A DNA stretch of 64,000 nucleotides from the NCBI RefSeq assembly GCF_000478605.2, contig NZ_ASHX02000001.1:496001-560000 (forward strand). Reading direction: 5' to 3'. Shown here piece by piece: positions 1-9,500 of this stretch (position 1 is the stretch's first letter; every line of letters begins with the position of its first letter). This DNA is from Streptomyces thermolilacinus SPC6 (GTDB lineage: Bacteria > Actinomycetota > Actinomycetes > Streptomycetales > Streptomycetaceae). The translations under genes and the position numbers were made by a program. The notes beneath the pieces are model-generated. The model made no database searches. It had not been told where the DNA came from and was given only the letters and a program-made list of their open reading frames with translations.

Positions 1-1209
1 TTCATCGCCGAGCACGTGCTGCGGCAGGCGGAGGGCGCGGTGGACGCCGTCGTACGCGGTGAGGGCGAACCGGCCGTCGCGCCGCTGCTGGAGGCGGCGC
101 GGGACGGGGGGCTGGGCACCGTGCCGGGGGTCGTGTCGGCGGAGGGGCGCGGGCCCGCGCCGAAGCTGCTGGACAGCCTGGACCGGCCGCGCCCGGCGCG
201 CGACCTGATGCGCAAGCGGAACCGTTACTTCATCGGGGAGCTGGACCCGTGCGCGTCGATCGAGTTCACCCGCGGCTGCCCGTGGGACTGCTCGTTCTGT
301 TCGGCGTGGACGTTCTACGGGCGCAGCTACCGCAAGTCGTCGCCGGAGGCGGCGGCCGAGGAGATGGCGTCGATCCGGGAGCCGAACGTCTTCATCGTGG
401 ACGACGTGGCGTTCATCAAACCGGAGCACGGCGACGGCATCGCGGCCGCCCTGGAACGGCGCCGGATCAGAAAGCGGTACTACCTGGAGACCCGCAGCGA
501 CGTGCTGCTGCGCAACCCGGAGGTGTTCGAACGCTGGACCCGGCTGGGACTGCGGTACATGTTCCTGGGCATGGAGGCCATCGACGCCGAGGGCCTGGAC
601 CTGTACCGGAAGCGGGTCAGCCCGGACGACAACTTCCGCGCGCTGGAGGCGGCACGGCGGATGGGCATCATGGTGGCCATCAACCTGATCGTGGACCCGG
701 CGTGGGACAAGGAAAGGTTCCGCGTCGTCCGGGAGTTCGCGATGAGCGTGCCGGAGATCGTGCACCTGACGGTGATGACGCCGTATCCGGGGACGGAGAT
801 CTGGCACACGGAGGCGCGGCAGCTGACGACGCGGGACTACCGGCTGTTCGACATCCAGCACGCCGTCGTCCCGACGAAGCTGCCGCTGGAGGAGTTCTAC
901 CGGGAACTGGTCCGCACCCAGGCGGTCCTCAACCGCAAGCACCTGGGGCTGCGCAACGCGGTGGGCGCCATGGGGGTGCTGGGCCGGAACCTGCTGCGCG
1001 GGCAGACCAACTTCGCGCGCATGCTGTGGAAGTTCGGCCGGGTGTACAACGCCGACCGGCAGATGGCGGACCACCGGCGGCCGGTGCGGTACGAGCTGCC
1101 GGTGCCCGAGCACCGGGCTTCGCCGCCCCGGCGGCAGGAACTGTTCATCCACACCCGCCCCGCTCCCCCCGCCCACCGACGCCCGGCCCCGGAGGCTGAC
1201 GGAGTCTGA
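1..1209 (+). CDS. hpnR: B12-binding radical SAM protein, probable hopanoid C-3 methylase (5' truncated by window edge)
   Basis: Radical SAM methyltransferase predicted to methylate C-3 of bacterial hopanoids using S-adenosylmethionine and cobalamin. The frame is open from base 1, so the N-terminal cobalamin-binding part lies outside the window; a GTG at 16 is probably internal. The radical SAM cluster motif is clear: GCPWDCSFCSAWTFYGRSYR contains C-x3-C-x2-C, and the flanking residues match HpnR as I remember it. Downstream are FIVDDVAFI, the E-x-RSDV barrel strand and FLGMEAID, all typical of the B12/rSAM barrel. The C-terminal 30 residues are Pro/Arg-rich and look non-essential. Family identity is good; the hopanoid substrate is inferred from motif resemblance. 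Confidence 0.8.
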   Translation, partial: FIAEHVLRQAEGAVDAVVRGEGEPAVAPLLEAARDGGLGTVPGVVSAEGRGPAPKLLDSLDRPRPARDLMRKRNRYFIGELDPCASIEFTRGCPWDCSFCSAWTFYGRSYRKSSPEAAAEEMASIREPNVFIVDDVAFIKPEHGDGIAAALERRRIRKRYYLETRSDVLLRNPEVFERWTRLGLRYMFLGMEAIDAEGLDLYRKRVSPDDNFRALEAARRMGIMVAINLIVDPAWDKERFRVVREFAMSVPEIVHLTVMTPYPGTEIWHTEARQLTTRDYRLFDIQHAVVPTKLPLEEFYRELVRTQAVLNRKHLGLRNAVGAMGVLGRNLLRGQTNFARMLWKFGRVYNADRQMADHRRPVRYELPVPEHRASPPRRQELFIHTRPAPPAHRRPAPEADGV

Positions 1210-1398
1210 CGGCCGCGAGCCCGGCCGGCACGCGCGCGGGCTCCACCAGTACGGCCTGACCGGTGGAGGAGGGCCCCACCGGCGGAGGCGCGGGCCCGGC
1301 CGTTGTGGACGCGCGGCAGGCGGCGCGGGCCAGGGGCAGGCTGCCCGTGCGGATACGGGGCTCTCGACGGCCGTGCGCGCGGCGGCCACACTGGCCGC

Positions 1399-2430
1399 AT
1401 GCCACTGAAGATCGCCGTGTTCGGCGCGGGCAGCATCGGCTGCCACCTGGGCGGCCTCCTCGCCGCCGTCTGCGAGGTGACCCTGATCGGCCGCCCCGCC
1501 GCGATGGAGACCGTACGGGAACGGGGCCTGCGGCTGACGGGCGGCGGCCGCCCGGACGCGCGCGTGCCCCCGGCGCTGCTGCGGGCGTCGAGTGCGGCAC
1601 CGGACGTGTCGGGAGCCGACTACGTGCTGGTCACCGTGAAGTCCGGGGCGACGCGTGAGGCGGCCGAGGTGATCGGCCCGCACCTGGGCGCGCACACGGT
1701 CGTGGTGAGCTTCCAGAACGGCCTGCGGAACCCGGAGGTGCTGCGGTCGGCCCTGCCGGCGGGCACTTCGGTGCTGGCGGGCATGGTCCCGTACAACGTG
1801 GTGCGCAGCGGCCCCGCCGCCTTCCACCAGGGCACGGCGGGCGCGCTGATGGTGGACGACGTGCCGGACGCGGGCGCCCTGGTGGCGGCGCTGCGGCGGG
1901 CGGGGCTGGAGGTCGAGCAGCGCGGTGACATGCGGCGGGTGCAGTACGCGAAGCTGCTGATGAACCTGAACAACGCGGTGAACGCCCTGTCGGGGCTGCC
2001 CCTGCGCGACCAGTTGGGGACGCGGGCGTTCCGGCGGTGCCTGGCGCTGTGCCAGGAGGAGGCGCTGGCGGCGTACCGGGCGGAGGGGGTCGTTCCGGCG
2101 CGGCTGGGTCCCGTCCCTGCGTCGTTCACGCCCTGGGTGCTGCGTCTGCCGGACGGGGTGTTCCGGCGGGTGGCGGCGGCGTCGCTGCGGGTGGACGCGC
2201 AGGCCAGGTCGTCCATGTGGGAGGACCTGGAGCGCGGCCGGCCGACGGAGATCGACTCGTTGCAGGGGGAGGTCGTGGCCCTGGCCGCCCGGCACGGTCT
2301 GCGCGCCCCGGTGAACGCGCGCCTGGTCGAGCTGGTGCGGGAGGCGGAGGCGGCCGCACCGGGTGGCGCACGCCGCTGGACGGGCGCGGAGCTGTACGGG
2401 GAGCTGAGCGGGGCGGCGACGGCCCGGTAG
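1399..2430 (+). CDS. Ketopantoate reductase family protein (PanE/ApbA type)
   Basis: NADPH-dependent 2-dehydropantoate 2-reductase family. The N-terminus MPLKIAVFGAGSIGCHLGG is the Rossmann GxGxxG start. The catalytic Lys/Asn helix is recognisable as YAKLLMNLNNAVNAL, and SSMWEDLERGRPTEIDSLQG near residue 285 is the family's C-terminal signature with the substrate-binding Ser and Glu. Length 344 residues, slightly above the usual 300. The ATG at 1399 is chosen because the Rossmann fold begins there; the frame is open further upstream but that part has no homology-like features. It stands alone, so its role in pantothenate synthesis, rather than as a paralogue on another 2-keto acid, is not certain. 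Confidence 0.85.
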   Translation: MPLKIAVFGAGSIGCHLGGLLAAVCEVTLIGRPAAMETVRERGLRLTGGGRPDARVPPALLRASSAAPDVSGADYVLVTVKSGATREAAEVIGPHLGAHTVVVSFQNGLRNPEVLRSALPAGTSVLAGMVPYNVVRSGPAAFHQGTAGALMVDDVPDAGALVAALRRAGLEVEQRGDMRRVQYAKLLMNLNNAVNALSGLPLRDQLGTRAFRRCLALCQEEALAAYRAEGVVPARLGPVPASFTPWVLRLPDGVFRRVAAASLRVDAQARSSMWEDLERGRPTEIDSLQGEVVALAARHGLRAPVNARLVELVREAEAAAPGGARRWTGAELYGELSGAATAR

Positions 2431-2488
2431 GCGGGACGACACCAGGCCGGGGGGACGTCGTAGTGCGCCCCCGTGCGGGCGAACGACG

Positions 2489-2511
2489 TTGTCCACAGGG
2501 GGTTTTCCACA
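2489..2511 (+). promoter_or_regulatory. Pair of DnaA-box-like nonamers upstream of the conflict operon
   Basis: TTGTCCACA at 2489-2497 equals the Streptomyces DnaA-box consensus, and TTTTCCACA at 2503-2511 is a one-mismatch copy in the same direction, 14 bp apart (centre to centre). They lie about 70 bp upstream of the hydrolase start. Two boxes are far too few for an origin; they may be a DnaA-responsive or titration site, or chance. Confidence 0.35.
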
Positions 2512-2580
2512 GGGGTTGCTGGTCTTCGTCCGTACGCGAAAAGATCGTTCTCGATCGGGGGCGACGACGAAGGGGGGGCG

Positions 2581-3552
2581 ATGAAGCCTCGTCTGGTGTT
2601 CGTCCATGGCATCGGGGGTCCCCGCGATGCCATGGCGGACCTTCAGGAGTGGTTACGCGCGGCCGCGCACGGGGCCCGCGCGGCGGGTCATGCGGGCAGT
2701 GTGTCCGGTCTGACGGGCGGCTGGGCCGCCGACGCGCGGTTCGCGTACTACGGCGACCTGTTCCATACGGCCGGGGCGCAGGGCGCGGGCGTCGCGGCCG
2801 GGTCTCCGGCGGGGCGTGACGACGAGGAGCTGGTCGCGGAGCTGCTCCTCGAAGCCGTGGACGAGCGGCTGGCCGACCCGGAGCTGGCGCCGCACGAGGC
2901 AAGGGTGCTGCGCCACGCCCGCACCCAACTGGCCCCGCCGGGCGGCGCGCAGGGCATCGGGGCGCCCGGCAGGCATGTGGCGAACGCGCTGACGACGCTG
3001 CTGGCGCTGCCCGGGCTGCGGTCGGCGGGCGGCTGGCTGAGCGCCCGGGTCACGGCGGGCATGCTCGGCCAGGTCGCCCGGTACCTCAACCGGGCGGAGA
3101 CCGGCGATGACGGGGTGACGCTGGACACCCGCATCCGCCGGAGAGTGGCCGACTGTCTGGACGGGGACGGGCCGACGGTGGTGGTGGCGCACTCGCTGGG
3201 CACGGTCGTCGCCCTGGAGACCCTGCACGCGCACCGGGGTGAGGTGCCGCTGCTGGTCACGCTGGGGTCGCCGTTGGGGACGAGGACGGCGGTGCTGCCC
3301 CGGGTGCGTCCGCGGCCGGTGTCCGCTCCCGCCTGTGTGGGGCGGTGGCTGAACTTCTGGGACCGCGACGACATCGTGGCCGCCCGGCCCCGGCTGGAGG
3401 ACTTCGTGCGGCCGAACGCCTCGTCGGTACGGCCGGTGAGCAGCCGGGTCGATTCGGACGGCGCGTGGGTGCACCCGGCGGCCAAGTACCTGGCGCAGGC
3501 CGCCGTGGCGGGTCCGCTCGTCGAGGCTCTGACCTCCGCCACGAGGTCATGA
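2581..3552 (+). CDS. Alpha/beta-hydrolase, first gene of the vWA-MoxR-type conflict operon
   Basis: Predicted serine hydrolase of 323 residues. It opens with KPRLVFVHGIGG (oxyanion strand-loop) and has the nucleophile elbow VVVAHSLGTVVALE, an AHSLG variant of G-x-S-x-G. Near the C-terminus are an Asp in NFWDRDDIV and a His in DGAWVHPAAKYL that could complete the triad. No signal peptide or membrane segment is visible. The ATG at 2581 follows a strong purine-rich ribosome site (gaaggggggg). Codon 25 is TTA (2653-2655), rare in Streptomyces and read by bldA tRNA. The stop overlaps the next start (ATGA at 3549-3552), so it is translationally coupled to the caspase gene. Likely an effector of the system; substrate unknown. 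Confidence 0.8.
   Translation: MKPRLVFVHGIGGPRDAMADLQEWLRAAAHGARAAGHAGSVSGLTGGWAADARFAYYGDLFHTAGAQGAGVAAGSPAGRDDEELVAELLLEAVDERLADPELAPHEARVLRHARTQLAPPGGAQGIGAPGRHVANALTTLLALPGLRSAGGWLSARVTAGMLGQVARYLNRAETGDDGVTLDTRIRRRVADCLDGDGPTVVVAHSLGTVVALETLHAHRGEVPLLVTLGSPLGTRTAVLPRVRPRPVSAPACVGRWLNFWDRDDIVAARPRLEDFVRPNASSVRPVSSRVDSDGAWVHPAAKYLAQAAVAGPLVEALTSATRS
2653..2655 (+). other. TTA leucine codon (bldA-type) at codon 25 of the operon's first gene
   Basis: Reading from the ATG at 2581, codons ctt cag gag tgg TTA cgc place a TTA at residue 25. In Streptomyces TTA is read only by the developmentally regulated bldA tRNA. Because the following genes are coupled by overlapping starts and stops, delayed translation here could affect the whole operon. 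Confidence 0.75.
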
Positions 3553-5615
3553 CCGGCCCGCGGCATGCCCTGGTGATCGGGGCGCAGTGCCCCGATCTGG
3601 GGCTGCTGGACGGGCTGGAGGACGCGGCACGTGCGCTGCACGGCACGCTGACGGCGCCGTGGGCGGGCGGCTGTGAGAAGGACCCGCCGGGCGGTGTGTC
3701 GCTGCTGTGCGGCGACCGGGTGACGCGGGCGGACGTGGAGGCGGCGGTCCGGGCGGCGGCGCTCGGCGCGGGCGACGTCGGCGCGGTGCTGGTCGTGGCG
3801 CTGCTGGGCCACGGGATGGCCGCCGGTACGGGGCTGTACTTCATGGCGAGCGACTCGCGGGCGGAGTCGCCGCTGACGGCGGTGGACGTGGGGTCGCTGC
3901 TGGCGCAGGCGCTGGACACACAGGGCCTGGCCGGGGTCATCGCCATCGTCGACACCTGCCACGCGGGGAACGCCGTGCCGGATCTGAAGTCGGTCTCCAA
4001 CGGCATCCGGCAGGGCGACACGCGGCTGTCGCTCCTGATGGGTTCGGGCGCGGCGGAGGAGGCGTACGGGCTGCGCTTCAGCCGGACGCTGGTGAAGGTC
4101 CTCCAGGAGGGGCTCGCCTCGGCGGGCGAGACGCTGGCGCCGGACGCGGTCGTGGAGGCCGTGCGGGACGACGGAGGCACGGTGGGGCAGGCGATCCTGC
4201 GGGCCGAGTTCGACGGGGCGCGGTTCGGTCCCGGCCCGCTGTGGCTGGCGCGCAACAGCCGGCACCCGGCGGCCGCGGGAGCGCTGCTGGGCCGGGTGGG
4301 CGCGGAGGAGCTGGCCAGGGCGGTGGCGGCGGTGGACGAGTCGCCGCACACCGGGCCCGTGACGGCGGCCCAGGACCTCCATGCCGTACGGGCCGAGGTC
4401 GCCGCGGCGGCGCCGTCACCCGCGCGGGCGTGGGCGCTCGACGTGCTGGACGCCCTGGACGCCGCACTGCGGACCGTCGCGCTGCTCGGCTCCTGGCCGG
4501 GCGCGCCGCTCACGTCGGGCCTGCTGCGGCGCACGTTCTCCACGGCGTGCCCCGGGCCCGTGGAGTCGCCGCCCGCGTCGTCGGGCACGGACCTGTTGCG
4601 GGATGTTATCGAGTACCTGCTGCTGCGGGCGCCGTTGGCGGGTCAGCGGCGGATGGCGCCGCTGGTGGACTTCGTGGCGCTGCTGGCGCACGGGACGGGC
4701 GTGGCCCCGGATACGCCCGCGGTGCGCGGCTGGGCGGCGGGCCTCGGCGCGGTGATCGACCTGAACGACGCGTTCGAGCGGCTCGCCGACCGGACGCGTG
4801 ACATGCGGCTGCGGCTGGTGGTGAGCCTCCACGCGGCGGTCGGCGACGAGTGGCCGGAGTCGCTGGCGGCGTGGCTGCTGGACGGCGGCGAGGTGCGGGA
4901 CCGTGAGGAGTTCGCGTGCGGCCCGGACCGGGCCGGTGTGGAGCGGCAGTTGGGTGCGGCGCTGCGGTGGGCGTCGCGACTGGCCGCCGCGGTGGACGCA
5001 CCGCTGCGCCGGGTGGAGGTCGCGGCGCCCGCGCCGCTGCTGGTGCGGTGGCGGCCGGAGGAGACCGACTTCGGGATGCGGCTGGGCGCCGAGCACGATG
5101 TGGTCCTGCGGTGGAGCGACCGTATCCAGCCGCCCGACCACCTGTGGTGGATCAACGACCGGGCGCGCAGGACGCTGCGCGCCATGGCGGAATGCCCCGA
5201 CGGCACCCGGCTGGAGTGGCTCGGCGAGACGGAGACGCGGCAGGTGCGGGAGCTGCGCGACCGGCTGCTCGGCGGGCCGCGCACGCGCGGGGTGGCGCTG
5301 GAGCACCGGCCGACGCACCTGAGCGACATGCTGGAGACGCTGCTGGCGTCCTCCCCGATCGTGCTGTGGCCGGACGACGAGACGCACCGCGTCCCGGTGG
5401 AGGCGCGTCGCTACCTGGACGCGCACTGGCATCTGCTGCCCGGCGAGTTCTGCCGCGCCTACCGGGACCGGTGGAGCGGCTGCGGCCACTCGGGCGCCGA
5501 CCGGCCGGGCCGTGGGCATCTGGCTCCGCTCCGCGCGGTGTGGGACGACGCCGAATGGCTGGAGTTCTGCCGGTGGTTCGAACAGTTCACGACGGATGGG
5601 GAGAGTCCCGCATGA
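3549..5615 (+). CDS. Caspase-like peptidase fused to a VMAP-type C-terminal region
   Basis: 688 residues. The first 220 form a caspase-like (C14) fold: ALVIGAQCPDLGLLDGLEDA, then the catalytic His in VVALLGHGMA (about H88) and catalytic Cys in IAIVDTCHAGN (about C137), with the expected spacing. The rest lacks a familiar enzyme motif, but MRLRLVVSLHAAVGDEWPES, then LLVRWRPE, then SSPIVLWPDDE resemble the C-terminal domain of VMAP proteins (vWA-MoxR-associated proteins). Both its start (with the hydrolase) and its stop (with MoxR) are ATGA overlaps. In this family the caspase is thought to be the death-type effector held by the VMAP/vWA partners. Caspase assignment is confident; VMAP-C is from memory of the family. 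Confidence 0.8.
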   Translation: MTGPRHALVIGAQCPDLGLLDGLEDAARALHGTLTAPWAGGCEKDPPGGVSLLCGDRVTRADVEAAVRAAALGAGDVGAVLVVALLGHGMAAGTGLYFMASDSRAESPLTAVDVGSLLAQALDTQGLAGVIAIVDTCHAGNAVPDLKSVSNGIRQGDTRLSLLMGSGAAEEAYGLRFSRTLVKVLQEGLASAGETLAPDAVVEAVRDDGGTVGQAILRAEFDGARFGPGPLWLARNSRHPAAAGALLGRVGAEELARAVAAVDESPHTGPVTAAQDLHAVRAEVAAAAPSPARAWALDVLDALDAALRTVALLGSWPGAPLTSGLLRRTFSTACPGPVESPPASSGTDLLRDVIEYLLLRAPLAGQRRMAPLVDFVALLAHGTGVAPDTPAVRGWAAGLGAVIDLNDAFERLADRTRDMRLRLVVSLHAAVGDEWPESLAAWLLDGGEVRDREEFACGPDRAGVERQLGAALRWASRLAAAVDAPLRRVEVAAPAPLLVRWRPEETDFGMRLGAEHDVVLRWSDRIQPPDHLWWINDRARRTLRAMAECPDGTRLEWLGETETRQVRELRDRLLGGPRTRGVALEHRPTHLSDMLETLLASSPIVLWPDDETHRVPVEARRYLDAHWHLLPGEFCRAYRDRWSGCGHSGADRPGRGHLAPLRAVWDDAEWLEFCRWFEQFTTDGESPA

Positions 5616-6547
5616 CCTGGCAGCCTTTCTACGCGGGAACGGGCACCGCGCCGCGCGAGCGGGTGGAGCTGGCTCCGCCGCCGCCCTGGCGGGTGTTCCC
5701 CCGCAGGTCCCTGCACGAGCAGTTCGTCCCTCCGCCGGGCCTGGTGGAGGCGGTGAACGCCGCGTTGCTGCTGCGCCGCCCGCTGCTGTTGACCGGCCCC
5801 GCCGGGTCGGGCAAGTCCACGGTGATCGAGCAGGTCGCGGCGGAGCTGGCGCTCGGCCCCGTACTGCGCTGGCACATCACGTCCCGGAGCGGTCTGTCGG
5901 ACGCCCTCTACCGGTACGACGCGCTGGGCAGGATCCACGCGCAGCGGCTGGAGGGGCCGGACGGCGGCGACGACATCGCGCCGTTCCTGCGGATGGGTCC
6001 GCTCGGTACGGCGCTGCTGCCGTCGGAGCGGCCCAGGGCGCTGCTCATCGACGAGATCGACAAGAGCGACCTGGACCTGCCGAGCGATCTGCTGGACGTG
6101 CTGGAGCGGGGCGAGTTCGAGATCCCGGAGCTGGCCCGGTACGGCAGGGACGTGGTGGCCGTCCGGGAGTGGGGCGGCGACGCGCACCACGAGGTGACGC
6201 GGGGCCGGGTGCCGTGCACGGAGTTCCCGTTCATCGTGATGACCAGCAACGGCGAGCGGGACTTCCCGGCGGCGTTCCTGCGCCGCTGCATCCGCTTCAC
6301 CATGCCGATGCCGACACCGGAGACCCTGCTCAGAGTCGTCGCCGCGCACCTGGGCGCCGACGTGGCGGAGTCGGCGGCGGCCGGGGAGCTGGTGGGCGCG
6401 TTCGTGGAGCGGCTCACGGCCGGGGAGAGCCTCGCCGTGGACCAGCTGCTCAACGCCGTGCACCTGCTGACCGGGGAAGGCGCCCCGGACGGCGAGCGGC
6501 GGCAGGCCGTGGTGGATCTGCTGTTGCGGGAGCTGTCCCGTGCCTGA
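5612..6547 (+). CDS. MoxR-type AAA+ ATPase of the conflict operon
   Basis: 311 residues. Walker A is GPAGSGKST at residues 62-70 and Walker B is ALLIDEIDKSD at about 143-153; sensor 1 is FIVMTSNGERDFPAAFLRRC with the arginine finger. The motif order and the insert between Walker A and B fit the MoxR clade, which works with vWA-domain proteins. The start is an ATGA overlap with the caspase gene and the 3' end overlaps the vWA gene by 8 bp. Expected role: ATP-driven remodelling of the vWA/caspase partners. The C-terminal small domain (about residues 235-311) appears complete. Confidence 0.9.
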   Translation: MTWQPFYAGTGTAPRERVELAPPPPWRVFPRRSLHEQFVPPPGLVEAVNAALLLRRPLLLTGPAGSGKSTVIEQVAAELALGPVLRWHITSRSGLSDALYRYDALGRIHAQRLEGPDGGDDIAPFLRMGPLGTALLPSERPRALLIDEIDKSDLDLPSDLLDVLERGEFEIPELARYGRDVVAVREWGGDAHHEVTRGRVPCTEFPFIVMTSNGERDFPAAFLRRCIRFTMPMPTPETLLRVVAAHLGADVAESAAAGELVGAFVERLTAGESLAVDQLLNAVHLLTGEGAPDGERRQAVVDLLLRELSRA

Positions 6548-9500
6548 GGCACTGGGCCGGGTGCTGGCCGCGCTGCGCGTGGCCGTCCCGCACCTGGACC
6601 CGGCGGCGGACGGCGGGGCCGGGCCGCCGGGCGGGCTCGACGGTACGGCGCTGGCGGAGGCGCTGTGGCTGGCCGCCGCGATGGCGCGGGACCGGTCGGA
6701 CCCACCGTCGCCGACCGGCCCGCCGGTGCCGACGCCGAGGGGCGACGTGCCCGCGCCGAGCGACGAGGACACCGCTCCCGCGCGCGAGCCGGTGCCGGGG
6801 ACAGCCGACCCGGTCGTTCCCGGAGCGTCCGGGGCACGGCCCGCTGAGGCGGCGCGGCCCCTGCACGAGCGGCTGCCGGGCGCCGGTACGCGGGTGCGCG
6901 GCCATGCCGTCGCGGCGCCCCGCGCCACGGGCCTGCCCCGGGCGCTGGAGGTGACGCGGGCGCTGCGGCCGTGGAAGCGCCCGTGGCCGGAAGGGCGGCG
7001 CGGCGCGCTGGACATCGACGCGACCGTGGACGGCTACGCCCGCAGCGGCGAGCTGATCCCGGTGTTCTCGGCCGCTCCGGAACGGTGGTTCGACCTGACG
7101 CTGGTCGTGGACCGCTCCCCCAACATGCGCGTGTGGGAGGAGACCCTCGACGACTTCACCGGTGTCCTGGACCGGCTGGGCGCCTTCCGCACGCTCCAGG
7201 TGCGGGACCTGCTGTTCGACGAGGCGGGGAGGCCGCAGGGGCCGGGCCAGTTGCGGCAGGCGGACGGGCGGAGGCTGGTCGTCGTCGTGTCGGACCGCGT
7301 GGCCGAGGCGTGGCGCGGACCGGCGGTGTGGCGGCTGCTGCGGGAGTGGGCGGCCGGCACCCCCACCGCGTTGCTGAACCCGCTCCCGACGAAGCTGTGG
7401 CGGCGCGGCGGGCTGAACCTCCCCACGGTCAGGTTCGCGCCCGCCGCGCCCGGCGCCCACCGCAGCCGCCTGCCCCACGAGGCGCCCCCGCTGCTGGACC
7501 TCGCCGCTCCGGGCGGCACGCCCCGTGACGGGGCAACCGGTGGTGGGGCGGCCCGTGACGGGGAGGCCCGCGACGGGGCCGCCGGGGACGGCGTGTGGCT
7601 GCCGATCCCGGTGCTGTCGCTGTCGCCGCACTCGCTGGACCGCTGGTCGCGGGCGGCGATGCGCGGCGCCCCCGAGGGCTGCACGGCCGTGCTCGTACCG
7701 CCCGGCGGGCGCCTGCCCGGCCCGCCCCGGCCGCGCGCCCTGCCGTCGTCCCCCGGCACGGTGGCGCGGGCCTTCCTCCGTACGGCCTCGCCCCGCGCGG
7801 TGCGGCTGGCGGTGCTGTGCGCGCCGTTCGACCGGCTCAGTCTGCGGCTGCTGCACGTGATCCGCCGGGAGCTGGTCCCGGACGCCACGACCGCCGACGT
7901 GGCGGAGGCCGTGACGAGCGGGCTGTTCGAACTGGGGCAGAGCGCCGACGGCGACGACGGCTCGCTGGAGCTCGTCCTGCCCGAGGAGGTCAGGGCGGTG
8001 CTGCGGGAGCGGCTGCCCGCGCACGAGGCGTGGCGGGTCCACCAGGCCCTCGACCGGCACGTGTCCTCCCGCGGCGACGGACGGCCGGCGCTGCGCTCGG
8101 TCGCGTACGACGCGTCGGGCCCCCGCGAACTGCCCGCCGGACACGAGGCGTTCGCCCGCGCCTCCCGGCAGACGCTGGAGCTGCTGGGGCTGTCGGTGCC
8201 CGGGGAGGAGTCCCAGGAGCCGGGGCGGGACGACGAGGGGACGGAGGCGCACCAGGGCCACGGAACGGGGGACGAGGAGGCCGACGCTGCGGGCATGTTC
8301 CCCCCGCTGCCCACGTTCTTCATAGGGCGGTGGGATGCGGTCGATACGCTGCTTCGTCGGCTCTCGGACCCGGCCGCGGGCATCGTGTGGGCGACTGCCG
8401 ACGAGGGCACACCAGGCGCGGGCCTGACGGCGCTGGCGCTGCACGTGGCGTTCCCCTTCCACGGTGAGCGGTACTTCGTGGACCTGCGGGGTTCCGGCCG
8501 GCACCCCGTACCGCCCGAGGCCGCGCTGCACCAGTTGCTCACCGACATGGGCGCAGCTCCGGGCCCGGGGCCGCGCACCGCCGAGGAGCTGGCCGACAAG
8601 CTGGCGGAGGCGGTCGCCGGGCGGCGTTTGCTGCTCGTCCTGGACGATGTGCCCGACCCCGCTCGCTGGGAGGCCCTGCTGCCCGTGACTCCGGAGTGCT
8701 CCGTGCTCGCCACCACGAAGCAGGAACACGTCCGGCACGGGTACCGGCTGGGGCCGTTGTCGGAGACCGAAGCCGCAGAGGTGATCGCCGTCTGGGGCGG
8801 CCTGAACAGCGCACGGGAGGGGGACGCGCTTCGTCGGCTGGCGGTCGGCAGCGTGTTCTGGACGAGGACGTCGGTCCGGCGCACAAGGAGCCCGCGCACG
8901 CTCCGCCTCATCGGCTCCTGGATCGCCTCGGGTTCCGCGCCGCCGCTGCCCGAACTGTCCCGGCTGATCGACGCGCTTCCCACCGACCCTGCGGCATCGG
9001 CCGGGGAAACCGTCCTCGACTTGCGGCTTCGCCATCTCCCGCCCCCCGAGTACGAGGCGCTGGCCCTCCTCGCGCGCGTGCCGACCGGTGAGCTGACCCG
9101 TACTGAGGCGTGGGCGTTCCTCGGCGACCGTCAGGCCGCCCACACGATGCTCGGTCGGCTGGCGCGCCACGGGCTGCTGGACCGGCGGGGCGCCGGGGTG
9201 TACCGGGTGCCGGAGGACATCCGGCGCCACGTCCTCGCCAGGCGGCCGCACGACGCCCGGACGGCCATCGCCGTCACGCGGCTCGTACGCCACTACCTCG
9301 CCGCTGCCGCCGCGCTCCACGACGAGGACCGTCCCGGCTCCGCCCTGGCGGAGAACCTGGGGGTGAGAGCGGCCGACGCCGCCCACGACGGGCCTTCGCA
9401 CGTGTGGCTGGCCAACGCGCTGGCGATGGCGACCGAGACCGACGCGTCGGCGGAGCTGCCGAACCACTTCGCCGACCTGCTCCTGCTGCTCCACGTCCGT

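Noticed and set aside
2489..2511. Replication origin
   Set aside because: Only two DnaA-box-like sites and no dnaA/dnaN context.
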